64,000 bases of DNA. Origin: Sphaerotilus microaerophilus (GTDB lineage Bacteria > Pseudomonadota > Gammaproteobacteria > Burkholderiales > Burkholderiaceae_C). The DNA is taken from assembly GCF_023734135.1 (NCBI RefSeq), contig NZ_AP025730.1, forward strand, positions 5,580,001 through 5,644,000. The letters are read 5' to 3'. The translations under genes and the position numbers were made by a program. The notes beneath the pieces are model-generated. The model was not told the DNA's origin, did no database searches, and saw only the letters and a list, made by a program, of their open reading frames with translations. Below are positions 19,245 to 29,153 of the stretch, one piece after another. Position 1 is the stretch's first letter; every line of letters begins with the position of its first letter.

Positions 19245-19565
19245 GGGTTCAGCTATGACGCTCGGCTGCTGGGTTAGCGGATCTTGGCAGGCCGGGCGTC
19301 GATGCGGGGGCGTGCCGGCAGCCGGACATCGGCCTTGACTCGGTCTGAATCGCGCCACTTGCGCACTGCGAGACAGGAACCACTAGGCACCAAATCTACT
19401 CAGATCAATGTTGACACACACCGACCCATATGTTTCATATAGACACAATATAACACCACTACCTTGCACCGACAATGTTTTGAACATTGTCAATCAAGCA
19501 TCGTCCATTTATCTACCAAACATCAGCCTTGATCCAATATCAAGTCACTGATACAGGAGGATTTC
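19245..19565. other. Left margin of the AT-rich island
   Basis: GC falls sharply from about 19380 onward, marking the start of the foreign segment. No gene is seen. The stretch holds AT-rich promoter-like sequence (TTGACA near 19410, TATA-like blocks after it, spacing not ideal), the palindrome at 19472-19492, and the AGGAGG ribosome site of the NACHT gene at 19555-19560. Confidence 0.6.
19472..19492. promoter_or_regulatory. Perfect palindrome upstream of the NACHT gene
   Basis: GACAATGTT-TTG-AACATTGTC has 9-bp perfect arms and lies about 75 bases before the NACHT start codon. It could be a repressor operator or, as a hairpin in the leader RNA, an attenuator. No regulator gene for it is seen in the island. 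Confidence 0.5.
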
Positions 19566-21435
19566 ATGTCGCTACTAGAAGTACTGATTACGAAGTTAGC
19601 CCCAGCACTGTTTAAAGCAGTGGCCAAGTACAAATTTGGACATGACTCATTTGCAACAACCTCCAGCTCTAGCGCCATAGATTTTCTTGCCAAAAAATAT
19701 GGGACAGACCTAATTGAACAAACAAAATCAAAGCATTTCCTGGAAGACTTACTTATTGGAGTTTGCAAGCACATAGAAGAAAAGATAACCATTGAATTCT
19801 CCGGATTAAAAGAAAACAACAAGAACTCAGCAATTGAGGCTATCAAGCAGGCAATAGAAAATATTGACGTTACAAGTCTCGTAGTAAAGGGCAGTTTAAA
19901 TCCTGGCCTTCTATCTAATGAACTGAGAAAGGAGGCTAGACGGATTCAAGGTCATGTGGATAGCAGCACCCTAGCTCTTGGAGACCTGATAGCGGAAATA
20001 TGCTCAGTTCGCATTGTAACAATCGCAGAGAAACTGCCCAATCTTGAAATCAGGGTATTTCAAGAGCTACTACAACGAGACGACGATAACAGAAGAGTTT
20101 TACAGAAATTACTAAAGCATGGGGAAGACATCTTGAATGTAGCGGCTTCAAGAACAGACTCGCGTAGTAGAGAGGATACTGAGTTTGAGACAGCCTATCG
20201 ACGACAACTAATACATCAACTGGATCAAATTGAACTTTTAGGTCTAACCTTGGTCGGCGGGCGAAATAAAAAATATGGGCTATCGACTGCATACGTGCAG
20301 ATTCCATCGACAATTAGTGGAGGTGAGACGGCTGCCACGAGCAATCAACTACAGAGAGCCAAGAAGATGCTGGTTCGAGGTGATGCAGGCGGCGGAAAAA
20401 CCACTTTCATGCAATGGTTAGCAGTACGTTCTGCGCGAAATGATCTCCCCTCCAATATGCGATCATGGGTTGGGCTGATTCCGGTTTTTGCCAAGCTCAG
20501 GGATTACTCTACAATCATAGAGCCACCGCACCCCACAAAACTGATCGAATCGTTTGCAAACAGCATTCTGAATGCTATGCCTCAAAACTGGGCTCACGAA
20601 AGAATGAGTACAGGTGCACTCTTTATCCTCGACGGCCTAGATGAATTACCAACAAAACAAAGAATAAAATGGCATGAGTGGATCAACCGCTTCGCAGCAC
20701 AAACACCCAAGTCTGTTTGGGTAATTAGCTCACGACCCGCTGCCCTTGAGCGGTTACATGAAGGCCGCTCCCTTCAGGAACAATTCAACGCAGATAGATT
20801 CCTGACATTGAATCTTGAGTCCATGTCACTGCATGATTGCGAGCAATTCATTGCTCATTGGCATGAGGCCGCGAGACCGGAGGTCTCGGAAGATGAAAGG
20901 AAGCTGCTTAGCCATAGCGAGGAATCTCTTCGCAAAACCCTTCATGAACGTCCGGCTGTTGCTCAAATAGCATCAAGCCCATTGATGTGCGCGATGATCT
21001 GCGCGATCAACTTTGAACACCATCAAAGGATCCACAGCGACAGGATGGGACTCTATGCTGCGTTGCTAGATATCCTGATGCATCATCGCGATGCAGAGCG
21101 AGGCGTCGAAAACCTCGACCTACCACCGCTTAATCTCGATGAGAAGAAGACTTTACTGGACGGTTTAGCTTACTGGATGCTCCGCAACAATTACAGCGAC
21201 ATAGATAAATCTCTAGCCATTGAACAAATAAACGTTCTCAAAGCAAGACTTTCAAATATAGACAAGTACGCGCCAGAGAAGATATACGACGCTTTGCACG
21301 AGCGATCGGGAGTACTGCGAGAGCCGGAACATGATAAAGTGGATTTCAAACATCGAACTTTTCTCGAATTCATGGCATCCCGCTGTGCAATTGAAACCAA
21401 AGATCATGGGTTACTGGTAGGCAAGGCAAGAGAAG
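19566..21435 (+). pseudogene. NACHT-family STAND NTPase, 5' part (IS-disrupted)
   Basis: The first 623 codons of a bacterial NLR-like protein. Residues 1-205 are helical with no enzyme motif, resembling N-terminal helical domains of NACHT proteins. LSTAYVQI introduces the NACHT module: Walker A RGDAGGGKTT (271-280), Walker B ALFILDGLDEL (351-361) and sensor VWVISSRP (384-391), followed by helical subdomains (HRTFLEFMASRCA). Such ATPases oligomerise on sensing a ligand, often a phage product, and trigger growth arrest or death. AGGAGG lies five bases before ATG. The frame continues into the insertion sequence and stops at 21467 after about ten alien residues. Base composition is far more AT-rich than the flanks, indicating transfer. 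Confidence 0.88.
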
Positions 21436-22593
21436 TAGGACTTACGCAAACGTTTAAATCAAACTAGATTATTTAATATATCGGCGCCGATTTCGTGGTA
21501 TTTGTGATAATATATTCACCATGAAACCCACGAGCCGAGACTACTGCCAATTTCTGATATCCACACAAATCAACTACACGCAGACCTATTTTGCGGATCA
21601 CCATCAGAGGTTTTCTCATGACGCCATAAATCGCTACTTGCAGGCTGCCAATATCAGCCCGGCCGATGTCTGGAATCTGGCCCGACGAAACATCGAATTT
21701 GACGACGATGCCTGCCTGGTTTTCGATGACAGCGTTCTGGACAAGAACCACTCGCACAAAATCGAGCTGGTGCGCAAACAGTACAGCGGCAACGCCCACG
21801 GCCTGATCAAGGGCATTGGGGTGGTCAACTGCCTGTACGTGAACATCAAGACCGGCCACTACTGGATCATCGACTGGCGCATCTATGCGCCTGACGAAGA
21901 CGGCAAGTCCAAGCTGGATCATGTCCAGGAGATGTTCGACAATGCCATGGCGCACAAGAAGCTGCCCTTTCGCACCGTGCTGATGGACTCCTGGTACGCC
22001 ACCATGGATCTGATGAAGCACATCCACCGGGCGGGCAAGCACTTCTACTGCCCGCTCAAGAGCAATCGCAAGGTTGACGACAGCCAAGGCCAGCAGCCCT
22101 ACAAGGCGGTCAGTACGCTGCAGTGGAGTGCCCAAGAACATGTGCATGGCAAACACGTCAAACTGTTCAAGTTTCCCAGTGACATCAAGCTGAAACTGTT
22201 CCGGGTTGTGGTTGATACCAATCGCACGGACTGGGTTGTGACAAACGACCTATCTCAAGATTCGACGGACGATACGCATGAGATGTGTGCCGTGCGCTGG
22301 AAGATTGAGCAGTACCACAGGGAGATCAAGCAGGTTCTTGGCATCGAAAAATGTCAGTGCAGAATGGCCCGGTCACAGAAGAATCACATCGCCTGCGCGA
22401 TATTGGCCTGGGTCCACCTCTGCGAGACGGCCAAAGCGCTGAAGACAAACATCTACAGCCTGAAGAAGGGAATCCTCTCGGAATTCCTCAAGAAGGAACT
22501 TCGGTCACCAACCATTCGCATGGCACCCATCTGACATATTGAGTCGAAATGGCGAATCATTGCGCTAGCTGAAGTGACCCTGCGTAAGTCCTA
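21436..22593 (+). mobile_element. 1,158-bp insertion sequence inside the NACHT gene
   Basis: Ends are exact: the 13-bp inverted repeat TAGGACTTACGCA at 21436-21448 and its complement at 22581-22593, flanked by the 5-bp duplication AGAAG (21431-21435 and 22594-22598). It contains one transposase gene on the plus strand. The intact ends and duplication suggest a fairly recent insertion. Its GC content is intermediate between island and chromosome. IS4-like superfamily is likely; the exact family is not assigned. Confidence 0.95.
21521..22534 (+). CDS. DDE transposase of the insertion sequence (IS4-like)
   Basis: A 337-residue full-length transposase. The N-terminal part (DAINRYLQAANISPADVWNLA) looks DNA-binding. 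Catalytic acidic residues are probably Asp in LVFDDSVLDK, Asp in TVLMDSWYATMD, and Glu in VRWKIEQYHREIKQVLG, an arrangement of IS4-type DDE enzymes. It catalyses cut-and-paste movement of the element. No internal stop or frameshift is seen, so it may be active. Its C-terminus ends 47 bases before the right inverted repeat begins. Confidence 0.9.
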   Translation: MKPTSRDYCQFLISTQINYTQTYFADHHQRFSHDAINRYLQAANISPADVWNLARRNIEFDDDACLVFDDSVLDKNHSHKIELVRKQYSGNAHGLIKGIGVVNCLYVNIKTGHYWIIDWRIYAPDEDGKSKLDHVQEMFDNAMAHKKLPFRTVLMDSWYATMDLMKHIHRAGKHFYCPLKSNRKVDDSQGQQPYKAVSTLQWSAQEHVHGKHVKLFKFPSDIKLKLFRVVVDTNRTDWVVTNDLSQDSTDDTHEMCAVRWKIEQYHREIKQVLGIEKCQCRMARSQKNHIACAILAWVHLCETAKALKTNIYSLKKGILSEFLKKELRSPTIRMAPI

Positions 22594-22598
22594 AGAAG

Positions 22599-24181
22599 AA
22601 AGTTGGCGGGAAACAATAGTTTTCGCTGCCGGCCACTCTCGACTAGCAGGTCGCGATGAGTTTATAAAGCAACTTCTTCGAAGACCTTTTCTAATCGGCT
22701 CTCACACATTGGAAGCCAAAGCGACCATTGCATGCTGCCTAGAGACTGCGGGCACCAACCTCAAAAAAGAATTACTTGAGCCGCTCGAAGCACTATTATC
22801 CAGCCTTTTCCCTCCGACTGACTCAGAACAAGCAAAAACACTTTCATCAGCCGCGACGCTCAACCCGGATTTGCTGTCCTTCAGGCCAGATTACACAGAA
22901 AATATTGCCGCAGCGTGCGTCCGATGTGCAAGACTATCGGGCGACAGAAAGATGTTTCGCATATTAGAAGGATACGCAAAGTTCCAATCGTCCAAGGTAT
23001 ATTCAGAGCTACTTTCTGCAGCACCAATTTTTGATCAACAAGAATACTATGAAAGAATCTTAAAAAATGGATACTTCCTTTCCTTCCTGCAAATCAACGA
23101 TACAAATGAAAGATCAGAGCTAATTTATTTTTCTGCCATACTGAATGGGTTCGACACCATTCCTTCTAATGAGCAAGAGCTGATTATGCTGATTGAGGAT
23201 TACAGGAGACACAAGAAATTAGATCTCCGGTTTTCAACAGACAAAATACAAAAGCCGATCCAGAAAAGCAGCAACAGCATAAGCGGTACATCATCGCTAA
23301 TTCCAATTCGACACAATTCCCTGCAAGGTCAATCAATCAAGCTATTCAATCGGTTTGATGCAGAGAGAATATCGACACTCAAGGAGTTGGCGCATTTGCG
23401 CGTCGGCCGGTTACAGGAGGGTACTCTGTCGGCACTAGCGAGATCCTGCAAGTTGCAATCCCTCGGCATCTTCTTAGACAACTGCGACCAACTGATTGGA
23501 CTTGACGAGTTGCAGGACCTAAGAACCCTCATATTATCAGGCACCAACAATGCGCCATTCACATCAAACAATGTACTAGATCTCAGCATTCTTTCGCAGT
23601 GTAAGTCAATAGAAAAATTGGTTCTATTTGATCTCGGGGACTCAACCGAGTCGAATGCAGCAAGAATTTCACTCACCCACCTGAAGGAGTTGGTCGTTAT
23701 TCGATCACCAACCGGTTTCTTGTCGAGCCCGCCACCAGGAAACGCACTACGCAAGATTGCTTTGCTCTCCCAATATCCCGCGAAATGGAGCCTAAACCTC
23801 CAGGGATTTAAATCATTAATTTCGATAGACGTTTCAGTTGGCGGAGCAAATACAGTAATCGCACACCCGCCAGAATCAGTCCGCAGAATTGGAGTATGGA
23901 ACGCTAGAAACTTCCATATCCCAAAACCAGACTCTCTGCCCGACCTCACTCACATCTATATCGGGTGTAACATCGAGTGGGAAGGAGTCATGTCAATCGT
24001 CGGATACAACGCCAATCGATCGGGCGTATACTTAAAGACTACTAAGGACATAGACCCCGCGTTTAATGCAAAACTCAAGAAACTATCTTATAATAGTGGG
24101 ATGAAATACGGCAAGATAGAACGAAATGAACATGAACCCCTCTCCTTCAGAGTTTCGGAGGTGGGGGATTATTTTTACTGA
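22599..24181 (+). pseudogene. NACHT-family STAND NTPase, 3' part with LRR-like repeats
   Basis: Joining 21435 to 22599 (one AGAAG copy kept) leaves the frame intact and gives about 1,150 codons in all. The first residues after the joint, SWRETIVFAAGHS, are the Trp-Glu...Ala-Gly pattern commonly found after NACHT domains, which supports the join. The region then has helical repeats and, from about 23370 on, leucine-rich repeats (LQSLGIFLDNCDQLIGLDELQDLRTLILSGTNN is one such stretch), probably the sensor. Any separate translation would have to begin at a poor TTG at 22709, so this half is presumed silent. Confidence 0.85.
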
Positions 24182-24446
24182 GATTAAAACCACAGCACAC
24201 ATAGGGAATGTACGGACATTATTGGCGCTCTCCGACGCCTGAAGAAAGACCTCGGTGGACTAAATGGATTGGATTGCACCACGTAGAAGCCCCATGCATT
24301 CCGGGGCGTGGCTCCCGCGCTGCGCTTCACCCACGGTTGACCCGAATTGCTGAGTCGCAGGCGCCGCTGCCCGAGAAAGTTCCTGCGGCCGAGGTATTGT
24401 GGGCACCTAACATCCGCTTCCGATACGACCCACCTCGGAGCGCTGC
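24182..24446. other. Right margin of the island with REP-like hairpin
   Basis: GC returns to the chromosomal level across this stretch. A possible hairpin has outer arms CGTGG (24307-24311) and CCACG (24331-24335) around the palindrome GCGC-T-GCGC (24317-24325), resembling chromosomal REP-type repeats. No gene and no tRNA or obvious attachment site was found. Confidence 0.35.
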
Positions 24447-25379
24447 GTGAGTTCATTTCCATCTCCTGGCCTGAACGGCATCTGGCCCGCGCTGCTCACC
24501 CCGCTGGACGAACGGCTGGACATCGACGGCCCCCGCTTCGCGTCCCATGCGCGACAGTTGCTGGACGCGGGCTGCGCGGGCGTGACGCCCTTTGGCACCA
24601 CGGGCGAGGGGCCGTCGTTCTCGGTGGCCGAGCGCATCGCGGGGGTGGACGCGCTGCTCGCGGGTGGCGTGCCGGCATCGCGGGTGCTGGTGTCCACCAG
24701 CTGTGCGGCGCTGCCCGATGTCGTCGCCCTCACGCGCCATGCGGTCGAAGCCGGCGCCTGGGGCTGCCTGATGATGCCGCCATTCTTCCTGAAGGGCGTG
24801 CCCGAGCAGGGCGTGGTGGATGCGTTCTCGCAGGTCATCGACCGCGTGGCCGATGCGCGGCTGCGGCTGGTGGTCTACCACCTGCCGCAGGTGGGCGGCG
24901 TGCCGCTGACGCAGGGCGTGGTGCGCGCCTTGCTGGCGCGCTACCCGCAGACGATCGTCGCCATCAAGGACAGCGGCTGCAAGCTGGAGGACTCGCTGGC
25001 CTTCGCCGCGGCCTTCATGCCGCCGGCCGGGCCGCTGGGCGTCCATGTGGGCAACGAGCCGGATCTGCCGACGCTGGCGCGGCTGGGCAGCCGCGGGGCG
25101 GTGAGCGGGCTGGCCAACTTCATGCCGCGGCTGGTGCAGCGGCTGGTGGCCGAACCCGATTCGGCCGCCGCTGTGCGCGATCTCGAACGCGTGCAGCAGC
25201 TGCTGGCCTGGCTGGGCGGCTACGCGCTCGGCCCGGCGCTCAAGGCCATCATGGCGCTGAAGTCCGGCGAGCCGGGCTGGCTGCGCGTGCGCGCGCCGCT
25301 GCTGGCGATCGGCCCGGGCCTGCTGCCCGAGTTCGAGCGCGGCTGGCGCGCCATCGGCATCGACCCGGATCGCGACTGA
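24447..25379 (+). CDS. DapA-family aldolase/lyase (dihydrodipicolinate synthase-like)
   Basis: A 310-residue TIM-barrel enzyme of the class I aldolase group with all key residues: PFGTTGEG (Thr51-Thr52), Tyr144 in VVYHLP, and the Schiff-base Lys174 in VAIKDSG. Members condense or cleave pyruvate-containing compounds. The genes after it (TRAP transporter, PfkB kinase) point to catabolism of an imported acid or sugar acid rather than lysine synthesis, but the substrate is unknown. The GTG start has GGAG six bases upstream. First gene of a five-gene operon. Confidence 0.88.
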   Translation: MSSFPSPGLNGIWPALLTPLDERLDIDGPRFASHARQLLDAGCAGVTPFGTTGEGPSFSVAERIAGVDALLAGGVPASRVLVSTSCAALPDVVALTRHAVEAGAWGCLMMPPFFLKGVPEQGVVDAFSQVIDRVADARLRLVVYHLPQVGGVPLTQGVVRALLARYPQTIVAIKDSGCKLEDSLAFAAAFMPPAGPLGVHVGNEPDLPTLARLGSRGAVSGLANFMPRLVQRLVAEPDSAAAVRDLERVQQLLAWLGGYALGPALKAIMALKSGEPGWLRVRAPLLAIGPGLLPEFERGWRAIGIDPDRD

Positions 25380-25414
25380 CCCCCGCTTTCCCCACAACAC
25401 GAAGGAGACCTCTG

Positions 25415-26440
25415 ATGACGACACGCATTGCCTCCGCGCCACTGCGCCGCGCCCTGCTCGCCGCCGCCTGCGCCGGCGTGGCCACCGCGGCCGCCTGGCT
25501 ACCGACCGCCGTGCAGGCCCAGACCAAGACGCTGCTGCGCATCTCCACCCCCGCGGTGCCGGACGACTGGCACGGCAGGATGTGGACGGTGTTCAAGGAC
25601 GCGCTCGACAAGTCCGCTCCGGGCGAGTTCGACGTGCAGATCAACCTGAACGCCACACTGTTCAAGCAGGGCACCGAGCCGGCGGCGATGGCGCGCGGCA
25701 ACCTGGAGCTGAGCTCGATCTCGGCCTTCGACATCGCCAAGCAGGTGCCGGAGTTCAGCATCTTCACCGCCGGCTACGTGATCCGCGACCCGGCGCACCA
25801 GCAGAAGGTCTTCGCCGGCCCGATCGGCACGGAGATGTTCAAGCTCGCCACCGACAAGATGGACGTGACGCTGCTCACCCCCATCTACCTCGGCACCCGG
25901 CAGGTCAACCTGCGCGACGTGAAACCGGTCAAGACACCGGCCGACCTCAAGGGCGTCAAGCTGCGCATGCCCGGCAGCAAGGAGTGGCTGTTCCTGGGTG
26001 AGGCACTCGGGGCCACCGCCACGCCGCTGGCCTTCGGCGAGGTCTACATGGGCCTGAAGACCGGCACCATCGACGGCCAGGACAACCCGCTGCCCACCGT
26101 ACGCGCCGCCAAGTTCTACGAGGTCACCAAGCAGTTGGTGCTCACCAACCACCTGGTGGACGGCATCTTCATCGCCATCTCCGACAAGGCATGGAAGGCG
26201 ATGAGCCCGGCGCAGCAGCAGAAGGTGAGCGCCGCCGCGGCCGCGGCCGCGGCCTTCAACAACGAGAACCGCATGAAGGAGGAGGCGCAGATCGTCGACT
26301 TCTTCAAGAGCCAGGGGCTGACGGTGACGACGCCGGACGTCGAGGCCTTCCGCAAGCACGTGCAGGCGGCCTACGCAAGCAGCGACATCGCCAAGGCCTG
26401 GCCGAAGGGCCTGCTCGAGCGCATCAACAACACCCGGTAA
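25415..26440 (+). CDS. TRAP transporter solute-binding protein (DctP)
   Basis: A 341-residue periplasmic protein with a signal peptide (hydrophobic 13-30, cut near AVQAQ). DctP landmarks: LKGVKLRMPGSKEW with the Arg that binds a ligand carboxylate, and GLKTGTIDGQDNPLPTV. A polyalanine run occurs at about residues 271-278. It captures an organic acid for the membrane subunits encoded next. AAGGAG precedes the ATG. Confidence 0.93.
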   Translation: MTTRIASAPLRRALLAAACAGVATAAAWLPTAVQAQTKTLLRISTPAVPDDWHGRMWTVFKDALDKSAPGEFDVQINLNATLFKQGTEPAAMARGNLELSSISAFDIAKQVPEFSIFTAGYVIRDPAHQQKVFAGPIGTEMFKLATDKMDVTLLTPIYLGTRQVNLRDVKPVKTPADLKGVKLRMPGSKEWLFLGEALGATATPLAFGEVYMGLKTGTIDGQDNPLPTVRAAKFYEVTKQLVLTNHLVDGIFIAISDKAWKAMSPAQQQKVSAAAAAAAAFNNENRMKEEAQIVDFFKSQGLTVTTPDVEAFRKHVQAAYASSDIAKAWPKGLLERINNTR

Positions 26441-26926
26441 ATGCTGCGGCGACTCAAGGCGGCGGCCGACGCGCTGGGCGCCGGCCTCTTCCTGGCGCTC
26501 TTCGCCGTCTTCATGGTGCAGATCGTGGCGCGCTTCGGCTTCAACCGGCCGCTGCCCTGGACCGACGAGCTGGCGGTGTGCCTCTACGTCTGGGTGATCC
26601 TCTGGGCCGCAGCGGCCATCGTGCCGGAGCGCGAGCACGTGATGTTCGACCTGGTGTGGAACGCGGTGGGCGGGCGGGCGCGGCAGTTCATGCGCATCGC
26701 CGGCAACCTCATGATCGGCGGGCTGGCCGCCTGGGCGCTGCCGGCCTGCTGGGACTATGTGCACTTCATGAACCGCGAGGGCACCCCCGTGCTGGGCATC
26801 CCGTTCATGTGGGTGTTCCTGCCCTTCGTGGCGCTGCTGATCGCCCTGGTGATCCGCGCCCTGCGCAACATCGGGCGCGCCCTGCGCGGACTGGACCTGG
26901 AAGACGCCGGGGTGCCCACGTCATGA
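26441..26926 (+). CDS. TRAP transporter small permease (DctQ)
   Basis: A 161-residue membrane protein with four hydrophobic segments and the DctQ pattern PWTDELAVCLYVWVILWAAA. It begins on the base after the DctP stop and its stop overlaps the next ATG by four bases (ATGA), so translation is coupled. It forms the membrane complex with DctM. Confidence 0.92.
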   Translation: MLRRLKAAADALGAGLFLALFAVFMVQIVARFGFNRPLPWTDELAVCLYVWVILWAAAAIVPEREHVMFDLVWNAVGGRARQFMRIAGNLMIGGLAAWALPACWDYVHFMNREGTPVLGIPFMWVFLPFVALLIALVIRALRNIGRALRGLDLEDAGVPTS

Positions 26927-28221
26927 GTTCCTCCCTGCTCGCCCTGATCGGCGTCTTGCTCGCCGGCCTGCTGATGCGCCTGCCCATCGGCTTCTCGATG
27001 ATCGCCTCGGGCATCGCCTACCTGGTGGCCAAGCAGCAGGACCTGGGGCTGGCGGCCGAGCAGATCGGCAACGGCCTGTACAACAGCTACGTGCTGCTGG
27101 CCGTGCCGATGTTCGTCTTCGCCGCCAACCTGATGAACGCCGGCACGGTGAGCGAGCGCCTGTTCGACTTCTGCCGCATCCTGGTCGGCCGGCTGCGCGG
27201 CGGGCTGGCGCAGGTGGACATCCTCGTCAGCGTGATCTTCTCGGGCATGAGCGGCAGCGCCATTGCGGACGCCGCCGGCCCCGGGCTGGTGACGATCCGC
27301 CAGATGCTGAAGAAGCCCGAGTACTCCCGCGGCTTCGCCGGCGCGGTGGTGGTGGCCAGTGCCACGTTGGGGCCGATCATCCCGCCCTCGATCCCGATGG
27401 TGATCTACGGCCTGGTCTCCGGCGCCTCGGTGGGCGCGCTCTTCCTCGGCGGCGTGCTGCCGGGCGCGCTGATGGCGCTGTCGATGATGGCGGTGGTGGG
27501 GGTCATCGCCCGGCGCCGCCACATGCCGCGCGAGGCGCCGGTGCCTCTGGCCGAGTGGCCGCAGGTGCTGTGGCGAGGCGCGCTGCCGCTGTCCATGCCC
27601 ATCGTGCTGCTGGGCGGCATCTACTCGGGCGCCTTCACGCCCACCGAGGCGGCGGCGGTGGCCGCCGCACATGCGCTGATCCTCTCGACGCTGGTCTACC
27701 GCGCGCTGGACTGGCGCCGCTTCTACGCCGTGGTGCTGGAGTCGGTGCGCTCCAGTGCGGTGATCACGCTGATCCTGGCCGGCAGCTTCCTGCTCAACTA
27801 CGCCTTCACCGCCGAGGGCGTGCCGCAGGCGATGGCGCAGTGGGTCGACGCACTGCACCTGGGCCCGACGCAGTTCCTGCTGCTGGTCAACGTCATGTTC
27901 CTGCTGCTGGGCTGCTTCCTCGACGTGAGCGTGCTGCTGTTGGTGTTCGTGCCGATGCTGCTGCCGGCGGTCAAGGCGCTGGGCATCGACCTGGTGCACT
28001 TCGGCGTGCTGGTGGTGCTCAACATGATGATCGGCCTGATCCACCCGCCGTTTGGCATGCTGCTGTTCGTCACCAAGGCGCTCACCGGCGTCCCGATCGG
28101 CGAGATGATGAAGGAGGGCTGGCCCTTCATCGTCATGCTGCTGGTGCTGCTGCTGGCGATGACCTTCTTCCCGCAGATCGTGCTGTGGCTGCCGCAGACG
28201 ATGGGCTACGGAGGCAAGTGA
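26923..28221 (+). CDS. TRAP transporter large permease (DctM)
   Basis: A 432-residue protein of about 12 membrane segments. Typical motifs are IFSGMSGSAIADAAGPGLV, IIPPSIPMVIYG and GAFTPTEAAAVAA. It carries the Na+-driven translocation path. The stop overlaps the start of the kinase gene by one base (TGATG), indicating one operon. Confidence 0.94.
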   Translation: MSSSLLALIGVLLAGLLMRLPIGFSMIASGIAYLVAKQQDLGLAAEQIGNGLYNSYVLLAVPMFVFAANLMNAGTVSERLFDFCRILVGRLRGGLAQVDILVSVIFSGMSGSAIADAAGPGLVTIRQMLKKPEYSRGFAGAVVVASATLGPIIPPSIPMVIYGLVSGASVGALFLGGVLPGALMALSMMAVVGVIARRRHMPREAPVPLAEWPQVLWRGALPLSMPIVLLGGIYSGAFTPTEAAAVAAAHALILSTLVYRALDWRRFYAVVLESVRSSAVITLILAGSFLLNYAFTAEGVPQAMAQWVDALHLGPTQFLLLVNVMFLLLGCFLDVSVLLLVFVPMLLPAVKALGIDLVHFGVLVVLNMMIGLIHPPFGMLLFVTKALTGVPIGEMMKEGWPFIVMLLVLLLAMTFFPQIVLWLPQTMGYGGK

Positions 28222-29153
28222 TGAGCGACTGCAGGGCCGAGGTGGTCTGCCTGGCGAGCTGGAACGCCGACCTGATCTGCCGCGTCGCGCGGCCGCTGCA
28301 GCGCGGCGAGACGGTGATGGGCCGCGACTTCCGCGTCGCCCCCGGCGGCAAGGGTTCCAACGCCGCGATCGCCTGCGCCCGCCAGGGCGCGCGCACCGCG
28401 CTGCTGGCTCGCATCGGCGCGGACGACTTCGGCCGCATGGCGCTGGCGCTCTGGGACGCCGAGGGCATCGACCGCCGCGCCGTCGAGGTGGTGACCGGCG
28501 AGCCCAGCGGCGTCGCGCAGATCCTCGTCTACGACGACGGCGACAACAGCATCGCCGTGGCCTCCGGCGCCAACGCCGGGCTGGGTCCGGCCCATGTCGA
28601 CGCCGCGGCGGACCTGCTGCGCGGCGCCCGGGTGGTGGTCACCAGCTGCGAAGTGCCGCTGGCGGCGACGCTCGCGGCCTTCCGCCTGGCGCGCGCCGCG
28701 GGCGTGACCACGCTGCTCAACCCGGCGCCGGCCCCGGCCCAGCCGCTGCCGGCCGAGCTGATCGCGCTGACCGACCTGCTGACGCCCAACGAAACCGAGT
28801 TGCGCGCGCTGGCGGACGAGCCGGCCGGGGGCGACCCGGCCCTCGCCGCGCAGCGCCTGCAGGCGGCCGGCGCGGGCGCGATCGTCGTCACCCGCGGTGC
28901 GGCGGGCTGGACGCTGTTCGAGCCCGGCCGCGCTCCGGTGCACGGCAGCGGCCACCGGGTCCCGGTCAGCGACACCATCGGCGCAGGCGACACCTTCACC
29001 GGCGCGCTGGCCGCGGCGCTCGCGCGCGGCGAGCCAATGCAGGAAGCGCTGCGGCAGGCCAACGCGGCGGCGGCGCTGTCGGTCACCGGCGCCGGCGCGC
29101 TGGGCGGCATGCCCGACGTGGACGCGGTGAAGCGCCTGCTGGTCAGCGGCTGA
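28221..29153 (+). CDS. PfkB/ribokinase-family sugar kinase
   Basis: A 310-residue kinase with the PfkB signatures PGGKGSNAAIACARQG (N-terminal) and DTIGAGDTFTGALAAAL (C-terminal, catalytic Asp in GAGD). Most like ribokinases. It would phosphorylate the imported sugar or a product of it. GGAGG lies six bases before ATG. As the last gene of the aldolase-TRAP operon it suggests import, phosphorylation and aldol cleavage of one compound; the substrate is not shown by sequence. Confidence 0.9.
   Translation: MSDCRAEVVCLASWNADLICRVARPLQRGETVMGRDFRVAPGGKGSNAAIACARQGARTALLARIGADDFGRMALALWDAEGIDRRAVEVVTGEPSGVAQILVYDDGDNSIAVASGANAGLGPAHVDAAADLLRGARVVVTSCEVPLAATLAAFRLARAAGVTTLLNPAPAPAQPLPAELIALTDLLTPNETELRALADEPAGGDPALAAQRLQAAGAGAIVVTRGAAGWTLFEPGRAPVHGSGHRVPVSDTIGAGDTFTGALAAALARGEPMQEALRQANAAAALSVTGAGALGGMPDVDAVKRLLVSG

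Noticed and set aside
21436..21467. Last ten residues of the first NACHT frame as its true C-terminus
   Set aside because: They are encoded by the left end of the insertion sequence, so the stop at 21467 is accidental.
24300..24340. An attachment site or tRNA end at the island border
   Set aside because: No matching repeat was found on the left border and no tRNA can be folded; only a REP-like hairpin is seen.
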